Origin: Struthio camelus
Lineage: Eukaryota; Chordata; Aves; Struthioniformes; Struthionidae
Direction: 5' to 3'
Length of the DNA stretch: 64,000 nucleotides
Assembly (NCBI RefSeq): GCF_040807025.1
Contig: NC_090952.1
Coordinates: 16,861,068-16,925,067, forward strand
Of the stretch, positions 8,291 through 22,009 are shown in pieces. The notes below the pieces were generated by a model. The model was not told the DNA's origin and ran no database searches. It worked only from the letters and a program-made list of their open reading frames with translations. Each line of letters starts with the position of its first letter. Within the stretch, counting starts at the first letter, position 1. Position numbers and translations under genes: made by a program.

Positions 8291-11200
8291 GGACACCACA
8301 GTATAGCCCAAAGAATGAGTCAAGCACCAAGGACCCTGCAATAGTAGTGTGAATTTTTTTGCTTTTTCTCTCTTGCTGCCACGTTGGTATGTAAGCGCTG
8401 CAGGGATGGCTGCTTTTCTCCTCAGCCCCAGGAAGGCTTGTAGCCAAGAGCTGTCTGAAGCAGACCAGGACGAAACCTTGGGGCTAGCGCGGGTGCTACA
8501 GCTCCAGTGGTCACACCTGAGCGCAGAAGGAGACAGCCTTTGCATTTGTTCTCCAAGGGCCCTTTTCCACCATTGAAACTCCCTACCTGAGAGTTTTCAG
8601 AGAGGCTGTTTATAAAATGAATCTTGAGAAATGTGTTCCTCTTTCTGCTGAAATACGCTATTTCTCTGTCCGAACCTTGATGAGCAGAGCGGGCATGATC
8701 CATGGTCATCCCTCTCTGGCAGGTCTAGATCCAGCTGCTCCTGCTCCACCAGGGCAGAGAAGAAGAAGAGAAACTCAGTGCTGGCTCAGTTCACACCAGC
8801 CAAGTACTCAGCCCTCAAGAGGGAGAAAACTCCCTCTTCTTTCTGGCACAAACTATTTCGCTTCAAGCTTTGACAGCTCCCAAAATGTTAAAAACATGAA
8901 ACTGTGATTGGAAAGAGGGTGGGGGGATAGAAGGAAAAGAAAGCTATATTAAGATGTTACTTTCTACATTCCTAAAATATATTCATTATGATTTGTCTCT
9001 CTCTTAATGCCTTGGATTTATGGGCTTTGGGAAGATTAAATTTAAGGAGAACAGGCACGGCCAGCAATTTTAAGCTCTTTTCTCGACAAGGCAAGAGGGG
9101 TGGCATAAAAGCTTTTGCCACTGCAATCACAGCATCGTTCAAGTTGGGTGCTGTCATCCCAGACCGATGTTAGTGTGACTGCACCATTACCTTTGTTGCT
9201 CCGGCTTTGTGTTAATGGAGAGAGTTGACCCAAGCTCTTCACCCCAGCAGCAGAACCTGCTCATGGAGAAATGGCATCTGTCGCCTGACAGCATAACACA
9301 ACCTCTGTCAGCCTGTTAGGGTCAGGAAGTAGGTGGCTGTACGCACTGAGAAGCATCAGGGGCACAACATGGCTGCAAATGGCACCATTCCCATTAGACT
9401 GTGTGAGAAAACCAGGGTAAATGCCCTATTGCTTGCAGACCTTGAGCAAAGAGGTGTGCTTGGGAAAAGAAAATCTGTTTTTCTAAGGATTGTACAAGAG
9501 AAAAATGGACCCAACTTTTTGCCAGCAGAGTCTCAGGTCTATGTAGTTATACCTGTTGCTGTTGCTGGTTCTTTGAATTGCTGCCTGGCATAATTTTACC
9601 TCTCTCTCCCTGTTTCTTCACCCTCTCCCCATGTCTTCCAAACAAGCAAAAAAAATAGAGGCAGGCCTCATCCATCCTAGCCACACTTCTGGCACCATCT
9701 CAGCCAGTATGATAATAATACTGTAGAATGGAAGAGAGCAACCGAGAGCAACTTCTTAATAGTTGCTCTAAGCAGGTCGGCATAGCAACATCTCCAGAGA
9801 GAGCTCTCCATGGGGTCATTTCCATTCACTTTAAAGCCTACTTGGGCTGCTAGAGTGCTTTAAAATGGACTCAGAAAAGCTGTTAATTAGGATTAGCAGC
9901 TCCAGGAACATCAAGCCACACTGCTCCACGCTGAGCCATTTATCTGAGAGAACTCGGGCCTCTTGACTACTCAAGGTACAGGACACCACACTTCAAGGCA
10001 GACAGTTCCGAAGTCGGATGGCAGAACCATCTGGGTACCTGTGAGGGAAGGCTCCTACCCCGTCGGCTGCAGCATCTCTCCTGTAATCAGATCACCCTTT
10101 GCTGGACTTGGATGTTTGGTGGATCAAAGATGTACCAGCCAGCTGCTTGGGGTGTGGGAGAAGGCACAGGCCCATCTTACAAGTTGCAAGTGATGTGAAG
10201 TCCGTTGGGCATATGGTGGGTGCCACTGAGTGATGTTTGTAGATGATGCCTACGCCGTAGGCAGTCTGTAGGGCTCCAAGAGAAAGTTACCACTGTAGAC
10301 AAGAGATGGAGACTGTTGGTGTCAGGATGCTCTCAATGCCAGTCACAAACCACAGGGACAGACAAGATAGTGGCTTGTGTTTTGCAACTGCTGGAATATG
10401 ACTTCTATTCTAATGCCATAAGTTTCCTGCTCTTCATCAGTGTCCAGCATGAGAAGCTCACAGAGGGTAACATGTCCCTGGTGTGTGACAGTAACACAGA
10501 AAGCCAGCTTTACAATAGCTTTTGTCACATTCAGGAACAACAGGCTGTGAGGATAGGTTGAACCATCTCAAAACTGTCATTGGGCTGATTTGTGACTCTC
10601 GTGTTACTGACCCTGGCAAACCTCTCAGGGCAATCTTTTTGGACATCTCCTCCTTCCAAATGCGAGGTGAAACACAGTCATTTCCTTCACATTATTCTGC
10701 TTTTCTTGGTGTCTTTATCCCCTCAGGATAAAACACTGCCTGAGTCAGAGCTGAGTTTGAGGCAAACCTTCACAACTGGGAGTGGAGTACTAGCTCCTTT
10801 GCATACATGTCACTCTTTCTTGAGAAATACATTAGGTCTGGTTAAAGAAATACCCATGGCAACATTTCAGGCATCCAGACTGGAATCTGTGTTTCAAGAC
10901 CATGCAGTTCAGGGCTGCTGGCAGCCATGTTTTCAGTTGTGACTAGCATAAAGTGAAAAGACTTTTACCATACTGAAAACTGGACCAAGTCAATTCTAAG
11001 CCAGAATCTCGGCCCCCATCCTTCTACTATTTCAGGCACTGAAATCCCATGGCCTGAAAGAGGATATATGACAGCAGATTGCCAGGCCACAAAAAAAGCA
11101 GGAGTTCAGTCTGCACCTCAAAAATGGTAGGAACACGCTGTGCTCCTTTGGAGGCCTTCTGTTGCTCCTCTCACATAAATATCCTTCACCAATCAACCCT

Positions 11201-14200
11201 TCTTTCACAGAGCTTCAGCCACCTCTAAATAGCATCTTACAGAGACCAACAGGTCAAGGAAAAAAGTCAAGGCAAAGTGTGAGAACAAAAAAGCTGTAGG
11301 AAGAATTTAGTGAGCTAGAAATCTCACACCTTAAAAAAGGGATATGCACAGTGCTAGGTGACTAGGTCTCTGAGTGAGCTCAGATGTTGGTGCTCAGATG
11401 TTGGCCAAGCAGAAAGACTAAACCAAAAAGCAGAAGGAACGTCATGACTCTTGTGGAATGATCTAAAAGACCCTGCATGACCCCACTGCCCAGTTCCACT
11501 GGACCACCCAATGGAGAAACATGCTGTTTCTCAGTGGAGAAACATGCTGTGAGTATTGAGGCATTTCTCATTAACTTCCCAAGATTTCTCAATATTCTCC
11601 TTCTCAGTATATTCATATGGCAGCAAATTATGGATGGGGGGAAAAGCATCTCTCCCTGAAGCCTTCTTGTGAGTCTTCATCTTCTCTCCTTTCCCACTTC
11701 CTTTCCAGCATTGTTGATAGCCCCAGGATTGTTTCCTGCAGCCTAGAACCAGAAGGTACCTATTCCTGTGGCAGACCTGTGGCAACTGCTTTGCTCTAGA
11801 GGAAAGAGGATTCTTAAACAGGGCTAGACTTTATTTTCATTTTACATAGGTAATGGAAGGAAACAGCAGTTGCATCTTCCATTTCTCTCTACTAATGCAC
11901 CTTATTCATGCTCAGCAGAGTTTGATGGCCCTGTTATGCCATGTGCATGAAATAAAACAACTATCCTTGCCCCAAAACACTCACCATGATGCCCCATATG
12001 GGGAAAAAAAAAGAAAAAGTTGCTACAGCAAAGATAAGACAAGAGCAGTTCTGATCAGTGCAAAACTAGCCAGGGTGGCTACATATATATGAAGTCAAAT
12101 GAAAGGAAAACAGCTCAATGCCTGCAGAGCAGAGAAATGTTTTTGTTGAATCAGATCCATGTGCCCAAAACAAAAAGCATTTTCCATGGCATCACTTTTG
12201 TTGTATCCTACCATATATTCCAATTTTTTGGCTTGATCATCAACTTTTACTGATCCAGCTCTCCTGAGGAAAACAAGTGCCTCAGAGAGGTCTCAAGGGA
12301 GGAGACAGGTATATGGCTGACTGCTGAATTTATGGAAAGCCAGAGAAAGAGCAAAATATGAGCTTAAAATAAGTTTTACCCAAAAAGGCAGCTGATAAAT
12401 GCAGAAAAACATCTGCTCTGGCATGCAGTGCATGACTTTGGGTGGAGAGAGCAGAGCAAAAAAAAAAAATCCAAAAATAATCTGAAATTTCTATCATCTA
12501 AAAATGGGTCAAAATAGAAGCTAATCCTCACTGTGATCAGATTCTATAGCAAAGCCAGACCTCTCCTCAGAAGGTCAAACTCTTTGTAGGCTGCTTAAAA
12601 CAGACTGCAAGGATGAAGCACAGGGACCTCACTTTCAAGCAGGTAAAGAGCATAATGACCCCAGCCTGCCCATACTGTGCTGTGATGTTTCCCAGACTCC
12701 AGCTCAGCCAAAAGATAGTGGCTCCTTCCCCGCTGCTTCCACTGCACTGAGGCAGTTGAATATTGCTCCAGAGGCTCCCGGTATCTGGGAGCAGGTCTCC
12801 TTCTCCAGAGATTGTACCACAGGCCCACACTCTGACCCAGGCCAAATCACTCCATCCTTATGCTGCATTCAGACATCCTGCTATAGAAGGCACTTAGATT
12901 ACCTCCAAAGGGTCTAAACTGAAGAGCTAATAACTTGATTCAGGCATTGAGACCCTGCGTTTAACTTTTTATATAGTTAATGTTACTCATCTGCCCAGGA
13001 GAAAGTACACTGCCAGGCCAGTCAAAGCCAGCTCTGAGGAGCTCTGATGTGCACATTGCTGTAGGAAAGCAGGTAAGGTATAGGAAAGCAATGTGTCTCT
13101 AGAATACGTTGCTTAGGTGACACAGCTGTGCGGGCACAGGTAGTCCAGGCACAGCGGTTACCCCCTCAAACAGCATAGGAAGCACCTAACTTCTCTGGGG
13201 CAGCCAGGACACAGCCTTCCTCAAGCACCAAGGTGAGACATAGTCTATAACAGGACCTGCTCAGTGCCTCCTTTCCTTGTCTCAGGGACTGCTGCATTGT
13301 AAAGGGAGATTATTGTATTGCAGAATTTATTTTAGCTATAGCTGGGAAATGTAATCAAAACAAATGCAATAGCTCAGGAGGAAAGAGAGTAGCATTAGAC
13401 ATTTGTATGAATAAGAATAGCTTCTGCACTTCAACATGCTGTGATAAAAATAATAAGGACCTCAGTTCTCATGTGCCAGGGCAGAAACCTGATCTCTGAA
13501 CAAGGTGCTAGAAGAAAATTGCCTCTCCTAGTACTAGTCGCCAACAGTCCTTAGCATGGGGTTTAGTGGCCACTAGCTACTGCTAGTGGTCATTATGGGA
13601 GGCAAAGCTCACCGGAAAATCCCTGGGCTTGTTCTGGAGCTGCTGGGCTAGAGAGGGAACGCAGTGGATTGCAGGCAAAAATGAAACAAGTGCATCACTC
13701 CCTTTCTCATTGCATTTCTCTTTTAGCTCTTTGTCCCTTATGATCAGTGAGTTTCTGTACTGGGTTCCAGGGATCCCCTTGCTTGGTTTGGTTTCTTTCT
13801 GTGCAGCAACGGATCACTGCCATCTTGCGTCTCCTCCACCCCCAACAAGCTGAGCCGCCAAGCTATAATGGCCTTAGCCCCAGCTGATTAATAAACTGGC
13901 TTGAGACTGCTGATCCCTTTGGACCATTAAACCTTTCCCCTCATGACTGGTCATTAATCCCCCAAAGAGTCATCCTAGATGAGGTGGATGTTAGCCCCAT
14001 CAATCCTGTATAAGGCCTCCATTTGCAGCAGAAAGAAGCAGGGAAGGGAGGGGGACAGTTTGTGTTTGTCAGGCAGTGCCATCTGTTCCTTCCAGCTACA
14101 GACAGCTACAGCAGCCCCTGCATGACAGAGCTTAGCCTTACCACTGGGGTGAGGGCTGTCACTCCGCAGCCTGAACCATCCACCAAAGAGCAAGATACTA

Positions 14201-16145
14201 CCGCACTAGACATCTGGGGTATTAAACAAGACCAGAAGTAAGTGCTGGCATTTGTTTCCTTAATTGCAATGCCTCTGGCTGGGGCCAGAAGGCAGCGTAA
14301 CATATGGTTACCGTAGGAATACCTGCCATATCAGTTTCAGCAGAGATGTTTTCAAACAAACAGGTTTAGTACATGAATTACCCAGAGCCTTACGCCTTAC
14401 TACCTATAGTCCTAAACCAGTCCTCTTGTTTTCTTAGCTTCTGTCTCTGATCCCAGTGTCTGCATTATTAAAACAGTTCACATTTTCAATCAGAAGACTG
14501 GATTTGCCTTCATGATGACGCTGGAAACTGGCATTTCTACCACCCCGGACTCCTCGCCGCCACTTTCAGCCTAATGCCCCATCGTCAGCACATTCTTCGT
14601 GATTATTTTGCCTTAGCTCTTCTGGAATTTGTGCTATCCCTGAATCATGTCACCATGAGCCATGCTTATGGGCTTGGACTGGGAACGGCAGGAGCAGAGT
14701 TGTCACATCTCACATTGTACCCTCCAAAGCTCCTCCTGGGATGCAGCATGGGAATCATACCTGCCAGAATCCACAGTCAATTGGTTCTGGACTTTCAACT
14801 AAAAACTCACAGCTATTTTTTTCCTCTCCTGCCTCTGGACAGTTACAGCTTATGAACTGTGTGTTTTATGTCCTTGTTGGGTTTCAAATGTGAGTGGCAT
14901 CAGTTCGTCTGAGGAGAGAAATGAAAGGGACTGTTCTCCACTGTAACTCCAGGCTCTAGCTGTGCTTAGATTTAGAGAATGCTTATGAATGGTGTACGTT
15001 TAACATCAGGTTTTATAGAGACCCTTTCAGGTCATATAAGTCTGTCAGCTGGAACCAAGCTGCATCGGTAGGATTTCACACAGAGCAAACTGTGCTCTGC
15101 TCCAGTCTGCACCCCTGCACATTGGCCTGCTGCTAGCAGTCTCCTGAAGCAATCTTAGAAAGAAAGGGAGGGAGGGACAGTGCTGGTTCACAGCTTAGGC
15201 TATGGACTACAATTACCTCGGCAACTAGTTGTTCCAGGGTTGGTGCTGTTGAATCCCCATGTTCAGGCAATATCAGAGGATATAACTTCAAAGTTTAAAT
15301 TGGTAGCTTGAGTAAACCAGGATGCTGCTGCTCCCACAGCACGTCCAAGAGGGGCCATGAGAGAACAGACTAGCGCAGTTTGAAAGAGGACATCTCCATC
15401 CTCAGCCAAAGAGCTGGTCAGTGCTATGCGCCTCACTAGTCTTCCCATGTGGCTGTGACAGTGGTGCTTCATCTCTCTATGCCTAGGCTGCCTGCTATAA
15501 ATTTGAGATGCCCGTGCCAGTTCCATTATTTCTATGGCAGACTTCTAAGGGCTTCAAATACATCTTAGGTAAACAAGCAAAACCCTTGCATGTTCTCATC
15601 AGAGGGCCTGGTGTGCTTCTTTGCTACCAGCACAGTCCATGACTTGGCAGGCTAGCTAGCACTCACCAGGTTAATGCGAACACAGATTTGCAGAAATCAT
15701 TTTGGCTTTAGCAGTGGCTTGGCTAGTGCTGAGTGCACCATACTCAGCCAACAACAGCTGGGCTCCATGGGGAGTGGAAAAAAAAGAAAATAACCATACA
15801 TGCATGCAGAAACCATCAGTCAGGCTCCTTTTAAATGATTAATGCAGTGCACAGTGGAAGGCTTTTCTATTCTCAAATCTTCACATGATTATATAAACCT
15901 TAACTCATCCAAGCTACTGAGGGCCTGTGTTTGTTTGTGAGCATTAATAGCTGCTGTGATGTTATAATTAGACCAGAGAATGAAGAGTCCCACAGGGAAA
16001 CAGCGGAAACCCCACATCACTCAAGTCATTTAAACATTCAGGGAGATAAAACACAGCAGAGAAGTTCTGGAGGGAGCAGTGCTTGGGGGAAGGAGGGGTT
16101 ATGGCCGCCTCCTGACCACCAAGAGAGGTTTCTGCCTCTCTTGAG
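8291..16145. other. Intergenic stretch, no gene recognised
   Basis: Both strands were read for coding exons and only short, unrelated open frames were found. Small features include an A tract near 12459-12470, a 17-base palindrome at 10247-10263 (TGCCTACG-C-CGTAGGCA) and an 11-base-arm hairpin at 13567-13592. A TTAATTAGGATTAGC motif near 9882 is homeodomain-like. Clear retroposons were not recognised in this part. Confidence 0.6.
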
Positions 16146-16151
16146 TTCATC

Positions 16152-16215
16152 AGATTAATTATGATTATTAATTAGTTAGGCTCCTACAGTGATAATTAAT
16201 CCTAAATAATCATCT
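16152..16215. promoter_or_regulatory. Homeodomain-motif cluster, possible enhancer
   Basis: Three TAATTA motifs occur within 43 bases (16156-16161, 16169-16174, 16193-16198), and a bicoid-type TAATCC follows at 16197-16202. The surrounding DNA is much less AT-rich, so the cluster stands out. Such clusters are common in conserved developmental enhancers. No conservation data are available here. Confidence 0.35.
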
Positions 16216-18819
16216 CAGTCACTGAAGTAGCCTCTTCCAGCCCCTAAGGATCTCACAGGGCCTCACAGATTCCCAGGCAATCTCTTCCCTCGTTACCTGC
16301 GGTCTTACACTCCCTACTGCCCCCTTGAAGAAGCAAAGGCTGGTGACGTAGGAGAAGGGCTCACATCAGCCAAGGTCCAGCCAACTGCCAGATGTCTGAA
16401 ATTGAGCCTGGGGTGGAGGGTCATGGGAGCTATTTCTACACAGCAGGGAAGAAGGGAGCATGTGGCTTGGATGCCAGCACCTTTCCTGGGGATGCTTGCT
16501 GGGTGCCAGCCAGGATGGAGCAAGGAAAGACTACAAGGTCCTGCTGAGCTGAAGCTTCTCTAGGGGTAACAGGGAGCTATGACCTGGTCTTGCTGGCCCT
16601 GTTCTCTAGCCCTTTCTTGAGTACCTGTCCAGGAAGAACTTGAATGTGATCCCAGAATCATCCCCAGAGCACTGCGTTCCACAAATCCTTCACCCATTTT
16701 TGTGCTGGAGTTCCCCATGGCCCATCGCAGAGGCACTCATGCTTGTAGCATGCTGCTGTGATTTCTCCCCCTGCTCTCTCTGGCACATAAGGATCATGCC
16801 AGAGGGCAGGAATGCACAACTTCCCTCCTTTCTGTCACATTAAGTCGCACCTCATGGCTGAGGATTTAACTCAGCCAAGAGTTAACAGTTTTCACAATGC
16901 CTACACCCTGAAGAAACACTGATGGACCCGCGGCATCAGGGAACCCACGCTGAAAGCCAAAAATCAGCTCGCCCCCTCTGCCCTTCCTTCCTCACCCAGG
17001 CAAGTCCTGACCACTGCCTGGCCAGAACCTGGCTCATCAGCCCAGCACTTGGAGTGACCCAGTAGGCTGTGTTGCCCAGCCTCCCAGGGGTTTGCGTAAT
17101 GGAGAAGTGTCACAGATTAGAGACAAGAGAGTAGTGACTGCAATATAAAAGCAAACTGAATAATTAAAGAGAGGAGCTGTTCCTTGCAGAGAACAAAATG
17201 AAAGAATTGTGTGATTTGAGCAGAAGTGACCTTTACACTTCATTACAAGGAGGTGGCATCCTTATAAGGTTATTAATATTTCCAGTTGAATTAGCTTGGG
17301 TTAAAAATGGCTCAAAGGAATGAACAGGGCAAGAGAGAGTGTGCACAAAAATATATCATACTGTCTTTCTCTCCTCCTCTTTCTTTACTTTTTACCTTTT
17401 TAAAAAATCTGTTGAATTTAAAGCAGATGGGCTGAATGGTGAGGACTGCCACCCAGGAATAAGGCTTCATCAGAAAGGGTGAGAGCCAAAGAGTGATCTG
17501 GCCGAGGGCTTTTCCCTCTGCACAGACTGTGCTTCAACAAAAAAGTCCACATGATGCATCTGTGGCTGCTTCCTCACATTCTTTTCCAAGGGAGGGAGGA
17601 TGTTTTAATTCACCAAGGTGCAAACGCACTTTTGACACATCATGGGACTGACTGGCCAGGAGGTTTTGAGGAGATGGTGGAGTTCGGTGCTGCTGTGGCT
17701 GGGTCCATGTGGAGTCACCAGCATCTCCCAGGGCTTTGTAGGTCTCATGCCTGCTCTCAGAGTTACTGTTGACATCCCTCTTGTCCAAGCGATTCTCCTC
17801 CCCACTGCCCCACTGGTCACCTTTCCAGTCTCATCAGCGGGGAAATGGACAACTCAACAAGCTTCACTCCATCATACTCCGCAGACATTTACACCCTGAC
17901 ACAAGGAAGGGACATGTCTGCTCTTCCCCAAATGGAGACAAAGCCAAGGTCATCACTAGGACTATTTCAGGAGAGGACAGCCTATAAAATGCCACTGAAA
18001 GCAGAGCTGCTTCAAGGCTGTATCTGACAGAACTTGCTACACACCAGATACCTTTTTCCCAATGAGAACACAAAACAACCTGTACTTTAGCACATTCCAG
18101 CAGAGGCAGGCCCATGCAGCCTTACCAGAGCAGGACAGGCAATAATGTCCCAAAACAGCAGGTGAGTTAGATGAGCAAAGCTGAACAGGGTGATCTGAAC
18201 CAAAATCAAAGTTGCAATTTTGCTGCTCAGAGCCTCAAGGTGTACATAGCTGTGTTTTTTGTGCAGATCACTCAGGCTCATATTAGACCCATTGCTGTCT
18301 GCAGATGCAAAAGTGCTGCTGCCTTCATAATAGATCCAGGTATCTGGATACTTCTCCACAAGCCTGACCTAAACAATTTCTTTTAGTGCCTCTCTCTGCC
18401 CAGCAATGACAGACAGCAGAAAAATCCACCCAAGAAAACAAAAGAAGAAAAAAACACGAAAGCAGGTGCACATCAATAAGGAATGAGAGTGCTATGGTGG
18501 AGCCTGCAATCAGCCTTGTGGGCTGCGTTGTTACCACAGTGGTTACCTCTACACCACCCGCCTTGGAGACACAGGCGACCGACCGCCCTTCCCCTGGCCT
18601 GCTCGTGGAGGGGGTTCTTGCAAATTTAGTGCAAAAACCCAAAACAAAAGGACAGTTTAGGCTTTGAAGCCACCATGAAATGGACACAGTGGCAGCTATT
18701 ACTTTGATGGTTGCTGAATCACAGCCTCTCACTTATTCATAGGCCTTCCCAGGGTGCTGGCAGCCGAACAGATAACAAATGCCAGTGACCATCTACTCTC
18801 ACTGCCACAAGGTGTTGTT

Positions 18820-18900
18820 ATCCTGGCTGTAAGGGAGACACAGAGAGACTAAATGACATACCATTGGCTGCACCAGACTGAGGTATCAGAGCCAGGCAGA
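18820..18900 (+). repeat. MIR-like SINE fragment
   Basis: The segment TGTTATCC, then GGGAGACACAGAGAGACTAAATGACAT, then TATCAGAGCCAGGCAGAA parallels the MIR core and tail (GAAACTGAGGCACAGAGAGGTTAAGTGACTTGCCC and GCAGAGCCAGGA) with considerable divergence. Confidence 0.5.
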
Positions 18901-19063
18901 AGATGCAAGATACCTCACCAACCAGCCAGTGCCTCCGGTACCATCTGAGTATTGTCCTGAACAGGTTCTAGTCTCTCTTGCCCTACAAGGTTTAGCTCGT
19001 GTCTGTTACTATAGCTGAGCCTCACATGGCCTTTAAAGCTATCTTCACTGTGAAGAAGGGCAA

Positions 19064-19140
19064 TGCTGTTATGACCATGGAAAGGGGGAATCTGAGGCAC
19101 AGAGGGAGTGGAGGACTTGCCTGAGTTTTGAACACAGCAG
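19064..19140 (+). repeat. MIR-like SINE fragment
   Basis: GGGGGAATCTGAGGCACAGAGGGAGT, GAGGACTTGCCTGAG and TTTTGAACACAGCAG follow the order of the MIR core and tail. It lies about 170 bases after the preceding fragment in the same orientation. Confidence 0.5.
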
Positions 19141-21863
19141 GGAAGTGTCTCAGGGATGGGGGCCAAGACGTTGATGCTCCAGAGAGAGGAACATGAAGAG
19201 ATATTGTGAGCCAGAGAATAGCCCAAGTTTTTCTCCTTTGCTGGAGGCAGTTGACCATAGCCAGCTGGAACAGGTTTGGTGGCAAAAGGGAAGAAAATGT
19301 AGACTTACGCTGTCCCTGATGCTAGGAGAAGGCATGAATCTTAAGGGAAGGGAAGGGGAGAGGCTAAACTAAACTTCCTCAGACTGGGTCAGGGAGGCAG
19401 GAACGCCATCCAGTGAGAGTGCAGGTGAGCTCCACCACCCTTCTGTCCCCAAGAGCATCCCTCCCAAGCCACCTCCGTCTGGACTGGACTCCTGAAGGAA
19501 GCTGCAGCCTCCTGGGGCAGTTTCCCCCACCAGGGAGCTCTCCCTGCCTCCCTGTTCCTCAGGCTGTGTCCACTGCCTTGAGTATGCAGGGACAACTTGA
19601 CTCATCTTCCCCAAGCTGAAACAGTGCTAGGAGCCCTCTGCCTAAATGTGGTTTGGGGTATGGAGAGGGAGCCCTTCAGCCCTCCTGAAAGAATTGCCTG
19701 GCTCTCTTTGGCTGAGAGGAGGTGCAACAAGCTGGGCTGGCTAGTTGAGAGGCTGGTGAGCCTCACACCTTTGTTCATCTCCCCCTTGTGATTTCCCAAG
19801 CCTCCCTGGTCGCACTCCTGCTCTTTGACCAAGCAAGCAAAGTCTCATGGCCAGCAAGGCTCCCCTTGAATCTTTCAGACTAAGAAAGCTCTTGTGCATA
19901 GAAAGAAGGTAACTTCCATCAAACAACTTCTCTGGCTGATCACACTAACATTAGCTGTTCTGCTCCTGTCCAGAAGCTGGGCAGGACTGCAGACTGCTCC
20001 GCTGAGTGGCAATGGATGGGAGCAGGACTGCCTTATGGGAGCTGTCACAAGCTGCTACCACGTGCATGCTATCCCATCTGGCAGGGAGCATCTAACAGGG
20101 CTATGCTGCACCTCCCCCTTTTGCTAATTTGTCCTTCCCAGGGACAGGGAGCCTGTGCCCATGTTAAAACAGCATCATTTTCTTTAGAAGCGCATACATG
20201 GACCCTCAGCTTCTGGCAGCAGTAACAGAACATATTCCCACTGTTTGTTTGACCTGAACATATGAAGAGGGAGGCAACATCTATCCAGAGTCCTTCAGCA
20301 GTCCCAGGATTGTTACCTCGATTCCGACCAGGCAAGAGCTGAGCATGGCCTGGGGTGTATCCACAGACTCTGGAGCTGTACAGCTAGCAAAAGTAGGAAT
20401 TAGCTGGCAGGATTGGCATTATCTGTGATGATTCATGGGCCACAGAGATCACAGCTTGACTTGTAGATGTCACTGGGACCTGGCAGTTAAGGAAAAACAT
20501 CCTATTTATGAAGTGGGATGAATTAAGATTGCTGAGGTATAGCACACATGGGAGCAGCTGCCTGCTTTGCAGAGCAGAATGACTCTTCAGACACCACGCG
20601 AGGCTGCAGGACTCCTCTGCAGGGCTCCTCCACAGGGAGGCCACATGGCATCGCTAACCAGGAAAGGGCCACCCAGGCAGGGTGTGCAGAATTGGGTCTC
20701 TCAGTCACAGCCAAATGGGCTGGCTTTCTAAACAGCTTCCTGGGGCTAGCTCACACTGTGCTGCTGCTGCAGCTCATTTTTTTACCTAAGTTTTCTCTCA
20801 TAAAACAAATCAGAAGTGGCTGTTTGGACTAGACATATTTTCTGTGGGAACTTTCACATGGGCTGAAAAAGCAATGGTTTTCAAAGGAAAAACCCATGGG
20901 CTTGTTCCAGTGCCATTCCAGATGGACCCAGGAACCTAGTAAGCCACTGAGCAAGTGAAGCTTAGTTGTCCATGGAGTTGTCTCAAGGATGAGAATCTCT
21001 GAGGTCTAATATGGGGTTGCGCTCACAGTGAGGCTTGTCCCCCAGAAAGGCTACTGATAAAATCCCTGTCCTGACTGGCTATTTTCATGATATTTATGCT
21101 AATTTCATCCAGCCCCTGTCATATTTAGGTGGAATTAGCTGACAAGGTGAAATGTTATTGAAGAGGGAGATGGAGACAGGTAGACAGAAAGATAGTCTAT
21201 GTCTCTTTTGATTTGTTTCAACTTTTAATACTCAGAGCCATGACTGATCTGAAAGGACCAGAGGCAGCAGCAATCCCAGCTGTGATCCACTAGGAAACAC
21301 AACTGGGCATGGCAGGAAAAGAAATGAACAAGCAGCAGTGGAGGGAAGAAAGAGCAAAGGGTCAGGACAAGGAGACGTGAGGTGCTGTAGACCCTTTGTC
21401 CACCTCAGTAACCAAGCCCCAGTTTAACTCCACTAACACAGAAAGCAGTAACAGCAGTGGTCCATTGTCTGAACACTGTGACGTGAGACTTGGTACCAAG
21501 ACTAATACTTTCAGGTGGAAAGTGATTTTTCCTTGCTTCGACAACAATTCTGCTCTATATTCAATAGCTTATGCGCATTATCCAAATTCATGCAGCCCTC
21601 CCACCCCTCCCTCTCTGCCTACTCATACTCACCCACGCTCCTTCCACGAATGGCTCAGGATGAAAAGGGATTCAGGATTCAGAGAGACGCAAGGAACATT
21701 TACAAGTTGTCCACCATTTCACCCTCAGCCTCAATGGCCACATTAGTGTCTCCAGTTTGCATTTAGAGGCCAGGCTGGCCAGGATTTGGGATGAATCCCT
21801 AAAAGAAGCATTTCCTCTGTCCCTAGTGCAGGCAGGTGACAAGGCACAGAGCAAAGCCACACT

Positions 21864-22009
21864 AGCTCTGCTCTAGTGACTACTGCTGGCTGGATATTGC
21901 AAGGCTGGATTTGTCTATGGACAAGGCAAAAGTTTCCTAACTTCTGCCCAATGCCTTGTCCATAGGCTACATTGCAATATCCAGTCCCGAGCAGTCACTG
22001 CAGCAGACC
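21864..22009. repeat. Long imperfect inverted repeat (hairpin) with a 25-base loop
   Basis: The left arm (21864-21927) and right arm (21953-22009) are reverse complements over most of their length. Perfect blocks include TATGGACAAGGC next to the loop and CTGGATATTGCAA in mid-arm, with weaker pairing continuing outward through AGTGACT. An asymmetric internal loop of a few bases separates the two perfect blocks. The transcript could fold into a hairpin of miRNA-precursor size or somewhat longer. It could equally be a palindromic MITE remnant or an old inverted duplication. Confidence 0.85.

Larger units (their letters stand above)
16216..21863. other. Intergenic stretch with two MIR-like fragments, no gene recognised
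   Basis: No coding exon was recognised. The stretch contains MIR-like fragments near 18820-18900 and 19064-19140. Around 17100-17290 is an AT-rich block with a TGACCTTT nuclear-receptor-like half site and TTATTAATATT. The 135-codon minus frame at 18325-18732 has no recognisable domain. Confidence 0.6.

Noticed and set aside
21864-22009. Identity of the hairpin as miR-224 or miR-452
   Set aside because: The arm sequences do not match what I recall of those miRNAs, and the location is downstream of the gene rather than intronic.
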